Shown: positions 26,335 to 34,733 of the stretch, piece by piece | How positions within the stretch are numbered: position 1 is the stretch's first letter | How the letters are laid out: every line of letters begins with the position of its first letter | NCBI RefSeq assembly: GCF_013466425.1 | Contig: NZ_CP059165.1 | Span: 6,014,001-6,078,000 of the forward strand | DNA from: Mycobacterium vicinigordonae | GTDB taxonomy: Bacteria; Actinomycetota; Actinomycetes; Mycobacteriales; Mycobacteriaceae | Direction of reading: 5' to 3' | DNA: 64,000 nucleotides | The notes under the pieces: generated by a model | Seen by the model: the letters and a program-made list of their open reading frames with translations, nothing else | Database searches by the model: none | Told to the model about the DNA's origin: nothing | Translations under genes and position numbers: made by a program

Positions 26335-27016
26335 AGCCTGCGCCGCGCAGCGTGTGGATCATGGGTTCGCGTCCATTGTCGATTTTCTTGCGCAGGTAGG
26401 AGATGTAGAGCTCGACGATGTTGGAGCGGCCACCGAAGTCGTAACTCCACACGCGGTCCAGGATCTGCGCCTTGCTCAGCACCCTCTTGGCGTTGCGCAT
26501 CATGAATCGCAACAACTCGAACTCGGTCGACGTCAACGAGATTGGTTCGCCGGCACGGGTCACCTCGTGGCTGTCCTCGTCCAGGACGAGGTCGCCGACG
26601 ACGAGCTGGGCACCGCTGTCGACGGTTGTCACCCCGGTGCGCCGCAGCAATGCGCGCAGCCGCAGCACCACCTCTTCGATGCTGAAGGGTTTGGTGACGT
26701 AATCATCTCCGCCGGCGGTCAATCCGGCGATGCGGTCTTCCACCGCATCCTTGGCCGTCAACAGCAACACCGGCAGGCGCGGATTCTCCTGCCGGAGCTT
26801 GTGCAGTACATCCAGACCGCTCATGTCGGGCAACATCACATCGAGAACAACGACGTCGGGTCGTTCGGCGCGCGCGGTGGCAATCGCCGACGAGCCGTCA
26901 CCTGCGGTGGCGATATTCCAGCCCTCGTAACGCAGGGCCATCGACACCATTTCCGCGAGGACAGGTTCATCATCGACCACCAGCACGGTGACCGGCTGGC
27001 CATCCGCGCGGCACAT
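26312..27016 (-). CDS. tcrX: response regulator TcrX (OmpR type)
   Basis: Starting at ATG 27016 gives 234 residues, the length I recall for M. tuberculosis TcrX. The receiver has the acidic DDEP, the phosphorylated Asp in VVLDVMLPDM and the switch Lys in LLTAKD. The C-terminal winged helix ends YISYLRKKIDNGREPMIHTLRGAGYVL (seen in parts). An in-frame GTG at 27052 would add 12 residues. It forms an operon with tcrY. The TcrXY system is linked to low-iron growth in M. tuberculosis. Confidence 0.93.
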   Translation of the reverse strand: MCRADGQPVTVLVVDDEPVLAEMVSMALRYEGWNIATAGDGSSAIATARAERPDVVVLDVMLPDMSGLDVLHKLRQENPRLPVLLLTAKDAVEDRIAGLTAGGDDYVTKPFSIEEVVLRLRALLRRTGVTTVDSGAQLVVGDLVLDEDSHEVTRAGEPISLTSTEFELLRFMMRNAKRVLSKAQILDRVWSYDFGGRSNIVELYISYLRKKIDNGREPMIHTLRGAGYVLKPAR

Positions 27017-27117
27017 CACTACCCGCTCGACCGAGGTTTTGGGAGACGCCACTCGTCCAGTATCCGGGTATTCCCTTAGGCCGAGGCTATGGCGTTGCTG
27101 TGTGGCTGCTATGAAAC

Positions 27118-27148
27118 GGTCGCGTGACCGCTCTGCGATCACGCGACC
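27118..27148 (-). terminator. hairpin terminator downstream of the small membrane gene
   Basis: GGTCGCGTGA and TCACGCGACC form a perfect 10-bp stem around an 11-base loop. On the minus strand the stem is followed by GTTTC. It lies 28 bp after the stop at 27176 and before tcrX, so it would separate the two leftward units; on the plus strand it is followed by TTTCCCCC. Confidence 0.65.
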
Positions 27149-27175
27149 TTTCCCCCGCGAGTCGAGGCGGGTCGA

Positions 27176-27331
27176 TTAGTACCAGTAGCGCCGGCCGGCG
27201 ACCGGGCGACCGATGGATCCCATTGCCCACATCACCGCGCCGACGACGAGGAGCACTACTCCGAGCACCGTCAACAAGTGGACGCCGAAAACAAATCCGA
27301 GGATTAGCAGGACGGCACCAACGAGAATCAT
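27176..27331 (-). CDS. small hydrophobic membrane protein, DUF6131-like
   Basis: This 51-residue frame begins MILVGAVLLILGFVFG and ends GRPVAGRRYWY. Two hydrophobic segments are separated by a short turn, with a conserved IGRPVAGRR-aromatic tail. It resembles the DUF6131 family of tiny mycobacterial membrane proteins. AAGGAA stands 7 bases before the ATG. It is co-directional with the small gene at 27343 and ends before a hairpin. Function unknown. Confidence 0.75.
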   Translation of the reverse strand: MILVGAVLLILGFVFGVHLLTVLGVVLLVVGAVMWAMGSIGRPVAGRRYWY

Positions 27332-27342
27332 TGTAGTTTCCT

Positions 27343-27594
27343 TTACCTAGCAGGGATGAGATCGATTGAATGCATTGCGCTGGGTTGCGGCAGACGTGGT
27401 GCGTGGCAGTCCTTAACTTTCGGGTTCACGCCCATGTAATTAAGCGGTCCGGCGATAACCGTCACCGCAACGGTTCCCAGTGAGGCACAACTGGTTTCCT
27501 CACCTTTGAAATAGTCGCGCTGCCAGGCTGCGAGGATCCCTATGAGCAGCCACACCAGCACAATTGTGCCCAGAATTCCGCGACCGCGAACCAT
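27343..27594 (-). CDS. small single-pass membrane or secreted protein
   Basis: Starting at ATG 27594 gives 83 residues: a hydrophobic segment (ILGTIVLVWLLIGILAAW, residues 7-24) followed by an outside-type domain with two cysteines (SCASLG, KDCHAPR). GGAGG precedes the ATG by about 5 bases, which decides the start over the longer frame to 27714. It lies 11 bp before the DUF6131-like gene, so the two are probably one transcript. Not recognised beyond that. Confidence 0.65.
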   Translation of the reverse strand: MVRGRGILGTIVLVWLLIGILAAWQRDYFKGEETSCASLGTVAVTVIAGPLNYMGVNPKVKDCHAPRLPQPSAMHSIDLIPAR

Positions 27595-27850
27595 AGTTGC
27601 CTCCGATGTCCCGATGCAATTCCCGTGCCGAGAGCTTTGCCCGTTGCACTCGTGCCTAAACCTGAAATGCGCGTAGAATCTGCGATGCCAACCGCAACAG
27701 TCGGTCCGTGGCACGCGCTTTCGACTTGCCTACGGTTGTCACTGATCGGGGCCGGTTCCCTTCCGTTTCGCCCCCTCCGCCGCTGCTGAAGCCGATCAGG
27801 CTCGATAGCATGGTGCGACAACCATTGCGGCAAAGGAGGATAACGGCACC

Positions 27851-28675
27851 GTGACCGACACGCTGTTCGCGGATATCTCGGAATATCAAGTGCCGGTGGA
27901 TGACTCGTATCCGTATCAGGTGCTATCCATTCGCGTGAGCGACGGGTCCTATGTCGACCACAACTTCGCACGCAACTACGCCTGGATGCGCATCGCCTTG
28001 GATACCGGCCAGCTGACCTTCGGAGTCGTGTACACCTACGTGCGGCCGAATTGGCAGGCGAACGTCGATACCGTGCGTTCGACGATCGACGCACAGGGTG
28101 GATTGCATCCACGGATAGCGTTGATGCTCGACGTCGAATCCGGTGGCAACCCCCCGGGCGACGGCTCCAGCTGGATCAACCAGGTGTACTGGAACCTGGC
28201 GGACTACGCCGGGTCGCCGGGGCGAATCATCGGTTACGCCAACGCCTATGACTTTCTCAACATGTGGCGGCTGCGGCCGGCTGGGCTGCGGGTGGTGGCA
28301 GCCGGCTACGGTTCCAACCCCAACCTGCCCGGCCAGGTGGCCCACCAGTACACCGACGGTTCGGGCTACAGCCCCAACCTGCCGCAGGGTGCGCCGCCGT
28401 TCGGCCGGTGCGACATGAATTCCGCCGACGGGCTCACACCGCAACAATTCGCCGCCGCCTGCGGCATCACCATGAACGGAGGACCGCTGATGGCACTCAG
28501 CGACGAGGAACAGGCCGAGTTGTTGACCAAGGTGCGAGACATCTGGGATCAACTGCGCGGCCCCGACGGAGCGGGCTGGCCACAGCTCGGCCAGAACAGT
28601 CAGGGTCAGAACCTGACGCCGGTCGACGCGATCGCGGCCATCAAGAAGGACGTCGAGCAGTCGAAGTCCAGCTGA
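27851..28675 (+). CDS. GH25/phage-lysin-like muramidase-fold protein
   Basis: The 274-residue protein starts at GTG, with AAAGGAGG about 13 bases upstream. The N-terminal 200 residues look like a GH25-type barrel: LFADISEYQVP supplies the first Asp and IALMLDVESGG the DxE pair expected at the active site; VAAGYGSNP and VAHQYTDG follow. The C-terminal part (DEEQAELLTKVRDIWDQLRG, then GPDGAGWPQLG) recalls C-terminal regions of mycobacteriophage lysins and tail proteins. No signal peptide is seen, as in phage enzymes that need a holin. A phage-derived domestic gene is a reasonable inference. Confidence 0.7.
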   Translation: MTDTLFADISEYQVPVDDSYPYQVLSIRVSDGSYVDHNFARNYAWMRIALDTGQLTFGVVYTYVRPNWQANVDTVRSTIDAQGGLHPRIALMLDVESGGNPPGDGSSWINQVYWNLADYAGSPGRIIGYANAYDFLNMWRLRPAGLRVVAAGYGSNPNLPGQVAHQYTDGSGYSPNLPQGAPPFGRCDMNSADGLTPQQFAAACGITMNGGPLMALSDEEQAELLTKVRDIWDQLRGPDGAGWPQLGQNSQGQNLTPVDAIAAIKKDVEQSKSS

Positions 28676-28696
28676 GCGCGCAGCTACGCGGGTCCG

Positions 28697-29641
28697 TCAG
28701 GGCTTGGGCCGCTGCGCGGAAACGAAAAGCGTTGGTGGCAAGGAGTTTTTCCGTTCACCACCCGACTCGCGACCATACCGGCTCAGCAGTTCTGCGAACG
28801 TCTGCGCCGACACCTGCCAGCCCCGATCACGCAACCAGTCGTCGACCGGAGTGCGCTCCTCGGCGTACCAGAGATCGTCGGGGTCCTCGACCTCGACATT
28901 GGCGAGCCGAGCGGCGACCGCGCGCATCCGTCGCATGTCCTCGCGCTGCCGTCGTACCAGGTCGGGATCTAGGAAGCCCTCACCGGGAACGTTCGTGGCC
29001 AGCCAGCTGCCCGGCGGGCTGAGCGCGTCGATACGTTCGAACAACAAATCCTGGCCCTGTGCGGGCAGGTAGCGCACTAAGCCCTCGGCTGACCAGGCAG
29101 TCGGTTGTGAAGCATCAAAACCCGCTTCCTGCAGCACTTTTGGCCAGTCTTTCCGTAGGTCAACGGGAATGCTCACTAGCCGCGACGTCGGCTCTGCGCC
29201 GTGACGGCGCAAGGTGGTGGTCTTGAAGTCCAGGACGCGGGGCTGGTCCAGTTCGTAGACGACGGTGCCGTCGGGCCAGGGTAGCCGCCAGGCCCGAGAG
29301 TCCAGCCCCGATGCCAGGATCACTACCTGCCGAACGCCCGCGTCGGCCGCGCCGAGGAAGAACTCGTCGAAGAACGCGGTCCGCGTCGCCATGAAGTCGA
29401 CCATCAACCGCACCCGCGCAACCACTTCCGGATCCACGTCGACGGCGCCGGACAGCAATGCGGGGTTGGCGTAGATGCTCCACACGCCCTCCCCCGCCGC
29501 ATCCAGGAACACCCGCGCGAACGGGTCTTTGATCAGTGGGTCGTCGCTCTCGGTCTCCACAGCGCGCGCGGCAGCCACACCCAAAGCGGTGGCGCCGACA
29601 CTTTCGGTGATGTCCCAGGAATCGTTGTCGGTACGCGGCAT
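28697..29641 (-). CDS. SAM-dependent methyltransferase, TIGR00027 family (Rv3767c homologue)
   Basis: The 314-residue protein opens with [25 protein letters not shown], the mark of this large mycobacterial family related to leucine carboxyl methyltransferases. The SAM-binding region is [20 protein letters not shown] near residue 110; AEGLVRYLP follows. Substrates are unknown for nearly all members. It diverges from the phosphotransferase unit with about 93 bp between starts. Confidence 0.9.
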   Translation of the reverse strand: MPRTDNDSWDITESVGATALGVAAARAVETESDDPLIKDPFARVFLDAAGEGVWSIYANPALLSGAVDVDPEVVARVRLMVDFMATRTAFFDEFFLGAADAGVRQVVILASGLDSRAWRLPWPDGTVVYELDQPRVLDFKTTTLRRHGAEPTSRLVSIPVDLRKDWPKVLQEAGFDASQPTAWSAEGLVRYLPAQGQDLLFERIDALSPPGSWLATNVPGEGFLDPDLVRRQREDMRRMRAVAARLANVEVEDPDDLWYAEERTPVDDWLRDRGWQVSAQTFAELLSRYGRESGGERKNSLPPTLFVSAQRPKP

Positions 29642-29734
29642 GCCGCCATTCTTCCAGCCGACCTGTGCGGCAAACGCCCTTCAAGAGTCCCCTACGCTTT
29701 TTGCCAGACGGTAGACAGGTTGCAAAGGAGCAGC

Positions 29735-29821
29735 ATGACTCGCAGGCCGCAGAAAGTGTTCGCCGAGCTACCCGATGCCGACTGGGATCCGCAGAACCTG
29801 ATCATTCGGGCCAAATCATGA
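29735..29821 (+). CDS. 28-residue upstream ORF translationally coupled to a phosphotransferase
   Basis: An ATG with CAAAGGAGCAGC just before it opens a 28-codon frame (MTRRPQKVFAELPDADWDPQ...RAKS) whose TGA overlaps the ATG of the phosphotransferase (ATGA). The strong ribosome site belongs to this small ORF rather than to the phosphotransferase, so translation of the latter probably depends on it. It may be a leader or coupling peptide or the remnant of a longer gene. It is too short for family assignment. Confidence 0.5.
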   Translation: MTRRPQKVFAELPDADWDPQNLIIRAKS

Positions 29822-30849
29822 CCTCGGTTGATCTCGATGCGGTGGCGCGCTGGATGTCCACGCGGGGCCTTGGCGAGGGCCCGTTGCAGGATGTCACCTC
29901 GATCACCGGCGGCACGCAGAACATCATGCTGCGCTTTACCCGGTCCGGCCGGTCCTACGTGCTGCGGCGCGGACCGCGGCATCTGCGCACCCGCAGCAAC
30001 AGCGTGATCCTGCGCGAGACCAGGGCGCTGGCCGCGCTGGCCGACTCCGATGTGCCACATCCACATCTGATCGCAACCTGTGACGACACCAGCGTGCTGG
30101 GCGACGCGGTGTTCTACCTGATGGAGCCGATCGACGGCTTCAACGCCGGCGAAGGTCTGCCACCATTGCATGCCGGGAATCCCGAGGTGCGGCACGGGAT
30201 GGGTCTGTCGATGGCCGACGCGCTGGCCAAACTGGGCGCGGTCGACCACGCCGCGGTCGGGCTCGCCGACTACGGCAAACCCGAGGGGTTTCTGGAACGC
30301 CAAGTCCCACGCTGGCTTTCGGAGCTGGCGTCCTACCAAGAGTACGACGGCTACCCGGGACCGGACATCCCCGGCATCGACGAGGTCGCGGGCTGGCTGG
30401 AGCGCAACCGGCCGAGCAGCTGGAAGCCCGGAATCATGCACGGCGACTACCACGCAGCCAACGTGATGTTCTCCCGTACCGGCCCGGAAGTGGTCGCTAT
30501 CTGTGACTGGGAGATGTCCACCATCGGCGACCCGCTGCTGGACCTGGGCTGGCTGCTGGCGACTTGGCGCCAGGACGACGGATCCTCGGTCTTCAGCCAC
30601 GCCCTGGGCGGCACCGATGGGCTGGCCAGCACCGACGAACTGCTGGCGCGCTATGCGCGGAACACCACCCGGGACCTGTCTCAGATCGACTGGTACACCG
30701 TGCTGGCCTGCTTCAAGCTCGGTATCGTGATCGAGGGCACGCTGGCGAGGGCCTGCGCGGGAAAGGCCGAGCGGGAAGTCGGCGACCAGCTACACGCTGC
30801 CACAGTGCACCTGTTCGAGCGGGCGCTGCGACTGATCGAGACGCATTAA
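29818..30849 (+). CDS. APH-like phosphotransferase
   Basis: The 343-residue kinase-fold enzyme has ITGGTQNIMLRF, catalytic IMHGDYHAANVMF and metal-site ICDWEMSTIGDPLLDLGW. It is the closest visible relative of the gene at 17521. ATG 29818 overlaps the upstream 28-codon ORF; the frame stays open to 29665 but crosses the divergent promoter. Substrate is unknown. Confidence 0.85.
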   Translation: MTSVDLDAVARWMSTRGLGEGPLQDVTSITGGTQNIMLRFTRSGRSYVLRRGPRHLRTRSNSVILRETRALAALADSDVPHPHLIATCDDTSVLGDAVFYLMEPIDGFNAGEGLPPLHAGNPEVRHGMGLSMADALAKLGAVDHAAVGLADYGKPEGFLERQVPRWLSELASYQEYDGYPGPDIPGIDEVAGWLERNRPSSWKPGIMHGDYHAANVMFSRTGPEVVAICDWEMSTIGDPLLDLGWLLATWRQDDGSSVFSHALGGTDGLASTDELLARYARNTTRDLSQIDWYTVLACFKLGIVIEGTLARACAGKAEREVGDQLHAATVHLFERALRLIETH

Positions 30850-30882
30850 CCGTAGGTCGCTGGGTGCTGCAACAATCGGCTG

Positions 30883-31023
30883 ATGCGCTCCGAACGTTCA
30901 CCCCACGAGCCGAAACCCGGTGTCACGCGCGAAGACCTGGCACGCTACGCCGACGAGGACCTGATGCGCGAGGTGCAGGACGAAGCGCGACTGCGTGACG
31001 AGGCACCACCGCATCATCGGTGA
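30883..31023 (+). CDS. 46-residue highly charged hypothetical protein
   Basis: A complete frame from ATG 30883 gives MRSERSPHEPKPGVTREDLA... with the acidic/basic helix YADEDLMREVQDEARLRDEA. It starts 33 bp after the phosphotransferase stop and ends before the tRNA-Arg gene. The amphipathic composition and codon use look genuinely coding, but no family is recognised. Confidence 0.45.
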   Translation: MRSERSPHEPKPGVTREDLARYADEDLMREVQDEARLRDEAPPHHR

Positions 31024-31051
31024 TTGCCGAGTGCGGCTGGAAGCTGCCGAG

Positions 31052-31124
31052 CGCGCCCGAAGGGATTCGAACCCCTAACCTTCTGATCCGTAGTCAGATG
31101 CTCTATCCGTTGAGCTACGGGCGC
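31052..31124 (-). tRNA. tRNA-Arg (ACG)
   Basis: A 73-nt cloverleaf on the minus strand begins GCGCCCG and closes CGGGCGC plus G. The loop CTACGGA gives anticodon ACG, whose A34 is the substrate of TadA, also encoded in this window. CCA is not encoded. Confidence 0.95.
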
Positions 31125-31156
31125 CGGTCTTAAGTTGTCCTGCTGGTGTTGCGTGG

Positions 31157-31245
31157 CGGAGGCGAGAGGATTTGAACCTCCGGTCCCCTTTGAGGGGGAC
31201 AACTCATTAGCAGTGAGCCCCATTCGGCCGCTCTGGCACGCCTCC
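31157..31245 (-). tRNA. tRNA-Ser (GCU)
   Basis: A 89-nt class-II tRNA on the minus strand runs from GGAGGCG to CGCCTCC plus G, with CCA encoded at 31154-31156. The loop CTGCTAA gives anticodon GCT, reading AGC/AGU. The long variable arm pairs TCCCC with GGGGA. Confidence 0.95.
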
Positions 31246-31327
31246 TTGGCCTCCCTGAGGGTACCCGACCGCGGAACCCGGAACCGCCGGAGGCATAGCG
31301 TACACAGCCGCGACATATGCTGTCGAA

Positions 31328-32398
31328 GTGACCGCCCGCCTGCGGCCCGCGCTGGCCGGGCTTCCCGTGTACGTGCCGGGCAAGACGGTGCCCGGCGCCA
31401 TCAAACTGGCCAGCAACGAAACGGTGTTCGGCCCGCTGCCCAGCGTCCGAGCGGCCATCGAGAACGCCACCGAGCTGATCAACCGCTACCCGGACAACGG
31501 GTGCGTACAACTCAAGGCGGCGCTGGCCCGCCACCTCGGTCCCGACTTCGCACCCGAGCACGTCGCGGTGGGTTGCGGATCGGTCAGCCTCTGCCAGCAG
31601 CTGGTGCAGATCACCGCGGCGGCCGGCGACGAGGTGATCTTCGGGTGGCGCAGCTTCGAGCTGTACCCGCCGCAGGTCCTGGTTGCCGGCGCCACCCCAA
31701 TCCAGATCCCGCTGACTGACCACACCTTCGATCTCGACGCGATGTTGGCCGCGGTCACCGACCGCACCCGGCTGATCTTCGTCTGCAATCCCAACAACCC
31801 GACGTCGACCGTGGTCGATCCGGACGCCCTGGCCCGCTTCGTCCAGGCCGTCCCGCCGCACATTCTGATCGTCATCGACGAGGCGTACGTCGAGTACATC
31901 CGCGACGGCATGGCACCCGCCAGCCTCGGGCTGGTCCGCGTGCACGACAACGTTGTCGTGCTACGCACCTTCTCCAAGGCCTACGGACTGGCGGGACTGC
32001 GGGTCGGCTACGCCGTCGGTCATCCCGCCGTTATCACCGCCCTGGACCAGGTCTACGTGCCGTTCACCGCGACGAGCGTCTCCCAGGCCGCGGCCATCGC
32101 CTCACTTGAGGCCGCGGACGAACTTCTAGCCCGCACCGACGTCGTGGTGGCCGAGCGCGCCCGCGTCAGTGCGGCATTGCGCGACGCCGGGTTCACTCTG
32201 CCGTCGTCGCAGGCAAACTTCGTCTGGTTGCCGCTCGGCGCCCGCACCCAGGACTTCGTCGAGCAGGCGGCCAACGCGCTGATCATCGTGCGTCCCTACG
32301 GCACCGACGGTGTGCGTGTCACCGTGACTGCCGCCGCCGAGGAAAATGACGCCCTGCTGCGGTTTGCTCGCGGCTGGATTCGAGGAGGATGCAGATGA
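31328..32398 (+). CDS. hisC2: HisC2-type aromatic/histidinol-phosphate aminotransferase
   Basis: The 356-residue fold-type I PLP enzyme has the PLP lysine in LRTFSKAYGLAGLRVGYA and the Asp/Tyr in VIDEAYVEYI. It aligns in place with Rv3772, annotated hisC2 or pat. Such enzymes make phenylalanine/tyrosine or histidinol phosphate. Pathway use cannot be decided from sequence. The start is a GTG. The stop overlaps the next ATG. Confidence 0.9.
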   Translation: MTARLRPALAGLPVYVPGKTVPGAIKLASNETVFGPLPSVRAAIENATELINRYPDNGCVQLKAALARHLGPDFAPEHVAVGCGSVSLCQQLVQITAAAGDEVIFGWRSFELYPPQVLVAGATPIQIPLTDHTFDLDAMLAAVTDRTRLIFVCNPNNPTSTVVDPDALARFVQAVPPHILIVIDEAYVEYIRDGMAPASLGLVRVHDNVVVLRTFSKAYGLAGLRVGYAVGHPAVITALDQVYVPFTATSVSQAAAIASLEAADELLARTDVVVAERARVSAALRDAGFTLPSSQANFVWLPLGARTQDFVEQAANALIIVRPYGTDGVRVTVTAAAEENDALLRFARGWIRGGCR

Positions 32399-32856
32399 GT
32401 GCGGCGCGAAAGCAGTTCGAGGCCTTCAAGGAGCGCACCGACACGATCCCGGACGCCGAGCTTGACGACTTCTGGGCGACGCTGGAACCCGCAACCGTCG
32501 ACGGCATGCTCGGCGAGTGGAAGGGCGGCGAGTTTGTCACCGGTCACAAGATGAACGGCCAGCTGGAGAAGTCGCGCTGGTACGGCAAGACGTCCAAGTC
32601 AGCCTCCGACGTACAACCACTGGTGTGCCTGGACGATGCCGGCAACAAGTTCTCCAACGTCGCGATGGGCAAGGGCGAAGCGAGTCTGTGGCTGGAGGAA
32701 TTCCGCGGCGAGGTCACCGCCACCATGGTCTACGACGGTCAGCCGGTGCACGACCACTTCAAGAAGGTCGACGACGCCGCGGTCATGGGCATCATGAACG
32801 GCAAGGGCGTTGTGCATGACGGCAAGTACTTCTACTTCTATCTCGAGCGCGCCTAG
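32395..32856 (+). CDS. GXWXG/DUF4334 domain protein
   Basis: The 153-residue protein contains the GEWKGGEFVTGHK stretch, matching the GXWXG motif, and the C-terminal VHDHFKKVDDAAVMGIMNGKG typical of DUF4334. GAGGAGG precedes ATG 32395 by about 7 bases, whereas the ATG at 32389 abuts it, so 32395 is used. It overlaps hisC2 by ATGA. Function unknown. Confidence 0.8.
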   Translation: MSAARKQFEAFKERTDTIPDAELDDFWATLEPATVDGMLGEWKGGEFVTGHKMNGQLEKSRWYGKTSKSASDVQPLVCLDDAGNKFSNVAMGKGEASLWLEEFRGEVTATMVYDGQPVHDHFKKVDDAAVMGIMNGKGVVHDGKYFYFYLERA

Positions 32857-32873
32857 GGGCTGAGCGGGTCGCG

Positions 32874-33458
32874 TTACCGGGCCGGGTTGCGGCCAGTGAA
32901 GGCGACCAACCGAGCCAGGGCGCTCGCATCGTCGGGGACGTCGACGGGATCGTCGAAACCGGCCGCGCCGCGTTGTTCGGGCTTGATCACCCGCTGCGAA
33001 AGCTCCAGCACGTACTCCGACAGCGAATCGGGGGCATCGACGCCGTGGCCCACCGCGGTCGCGTAATCCCAGGCGTGGACCAAAAACTCGATCGAGAAGA
33101 CCGACGCCGCAACCCTGGCTGGCATCGAGTTGGGGCCCAGCGCAACCTCGCCCTCCAATCCGTGCTTATGCCATGCATCCAAAGCCGGCCGCGCGGCGCC
33201 AATCACCAGGTGCTCCACCGAATCGGTGTCCTGGGGCACCGCGATCTGCGCGCCGACCATGCCCCCCAACGTGGTGATCGAGTTGAGCAGATGCGTGGTC
33301 AGCGCCTTGACGTCGTACTCCGCGCACGGCGTCTGCTTGGACTTGTCGTCGCGGCCGATGGGATGCAGTACCTGCCGCAGCACAGCGAGGGTGGCTTCGG
33401 CGCTGGCCAGCTCGTCGGTGGGCGGAGAATCCGGTCCGGGTCGCAAGTCTGAGGGCAT
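32874..33458 (-). CDS. TIGR03086/maleylpyruvate-isomerase-like DinB-fold protein (Rv3773c homologue)
   Basis: The 194-residue protein (MPSDLRPGPDSPPTDELASA...) has the metal-binding helical bundle pattern: H in LTTHLLNSITTLG, and the H of FLVHAWDYATA. It ends with DASALARLVAFTGRNP, the usual C-terminus of TIGR03086 proteins. Relatives use mycothiol or bind metal. ATG 33458 is chosen because the frame further up runs into echA21. Confidence 0.85.
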   Translation of the reverse strand: MPSDLRPGPDSPPTDELASAEATLAVLRQVLHPIGRDDKSKQTPCAEYDVKALTTHLLNSITTLGGMVGAQIAVPQDTDSVEHLVIGAARPALDAWHKHGLEGEVALGPNSMPARVAASVFSIEFLVHAWDYATAVGHGVDAPDSLSEYVLELSQRVIKPEQRGAAGFDDPVDVPDDASALARLVAFTGRNPAR

Positions 33459-33482
33459 ACTCGCCACGCTACGGTCTGACCT

Positions 33483-34307
33483 ATGGGCGCAACATACGAA
33501 TCCGTCACGGTCGAGATCAAGGACCGCGTCGCGCAAGTGACGCTGATCGGCCCGGGTAAGGGCAACGCGATGGGGCCCGCGTTCTGGGCGGAGATGCCGG
33601 ACGTGTTCGCCACGCTGGACGCCGACCGTGAGGTGCGCGCCATCGTCATCGCCGGATCGGGCAGGAACTTCAGCTACGGCCTGGACCTGCCCGCCATGGG
33701 CGGCACCTTCGCGCCGCTGATGGCCGACGGAGCGCTGGCCCGCCCGCGCACCGACTTCCACACCGAGCTGCGACGAATGCAGGGGGCGATCAGCGCGGTC
33801 GCGGACTGCCGCACCCCAACTATCGCCGCTGTGCAGGGCTGGTGCATCGGCGGCGGTGTCGACCTGATCTCCGCGGTCGACATCCGCTACGCCAGCGCCG
33901 ACGCGAAGTTCTCCGTCCGTGAGGTCCGCCTGGCGATCGTCGCCGACGTCGGCAGCCTGGCCCGGCTACCGTTGATCCTCAACGACGGGCACCTGCGCGA
34001 ACTCGCCCTGACCGGCAAGGACATTGACGCCGCCCGCGCCGAGAAGATTGGCCTGGTCAACGACGTGTACGACGATGCGGAGGCCACCCTGGCCGCCGCT
34101 CACGCCACCGCGGCCGAGATCGCAGCCAACCCACCGTTGGCCGTCTACGGCGTCAAGGACGTTCTCGACCAGCAACGCATCGCGGCGGTATCGGAAAGCC
34201 TGCGCTACGTCGCCGCGTGGAACTCGGCGTTCCTGCCGTCCAAGGACCTGTCCGAAGGCATCGCGGCCACCTTCGAGAAGCGCCCACCGCGCTTCACTGG
34301 CGAGTAG
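33483..34307 (+). CDS. echA21: enoyl-CoA hydratase/isomerase EchA21
   Basis: Crotonase-fold protein of 274 residues with the oxyanion-hole segments SGRNFSYGLDL and VQGWCIGGGVDLISAVDIRY, and the FSVREVRLAIVADVGSLARL region where one acid is Glu and the other Asp. That pattern is shared by delta3,5-delta2,4-dienoyl-CoA isomerases as well as hydratases. Divergent from the TIGR03086 gene. Its end overlaps the convergent membrane gene by 14 bp. Rv3774 equivalent. Confidence 0.88.
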   Translation: MGATYESVTVEIKDRVAQVTLIGPGKGNAMGPAFWAEMPDVFATLDADREVRAIVIAGSGRNFSYGLDLPAMGGTFAPLMADGALARPRTDFHTELRRMQGAISAVADCRTPTIAAVQGWCIGGGVDLISAVDIRYASADAKFSVREVRLAIVADVGSLARLPLILNDGHLRELALTGKDIDAARAEKIGLVNDVYDDAEATLAAAHATAAEIAANPPLAVYGVKDVLDQQRIAAVSESLRYVAAWNSAFLPSKDLSEGIAATFEKRPPRFTGE

Positions 34308-34674
34308 CACTCACCCACAGGGCCGCCGCGAGCCAACACGTCGAGATCGCCAGGGCCGCGAACTCGAGCCATCCGACCGTCGCGCCGGCATGGTGACGCG
34401 TGTCGATGAGGTGGCTGACCGTATGCAGCGCCCAGTGCACCGTCGCGAAGGCCAGCGCCGGTACCCGCCAGGACGGCCAGCGCAGGGCGGCCAGCAGCAG
34501 TAATCCCAACGGCAACTCGAACGAGGCGTTGTCGAGGATGTAGTGAGTGTTGCGAACGCCGAACGCGCCGAGGGTATCGAAGAACGTCCCCGGTGCCAGG
34601 ATCATGAACAGCCCGAGACCTACCGAGTAAAAGCCGAAAACCAGCAGGATCAACTCGATATAGCGTGTTCGCAT
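34294..34674 (-). CDS. four-helix integral membrane protein
   Basis: The 126-residue protein has four hydrophobic segments (about 8-28, 48-65, 70-88 and 103-122), with VHWALHTVSHLIDTRHH containing several histidines near residue 80-96. It looks like the DoxX/DUF4345 type of small membrane proteins, but I do not recognise it firmly. It is divergent from lipE with about 60 bp between starts. Confidence 0.65.
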   Translation of the reverse strand: MRTRYIELILLVFGFYSVGLGLFMILAPGTFFDTLGAFGVRNTHYILDNASFELPLGLLLLAALRWPSWRVPALAFATVHWALHTVSHLIDTRHHAGATVGWLEFAALAISTCWLAAALWVSATRQ

Positions 34675-34733
34675 TACCCCACGCTAGAACGTTGCCGGAC
34701 CGTCTCGCGGTCGCGCCACGTACCCTCGCCTTG

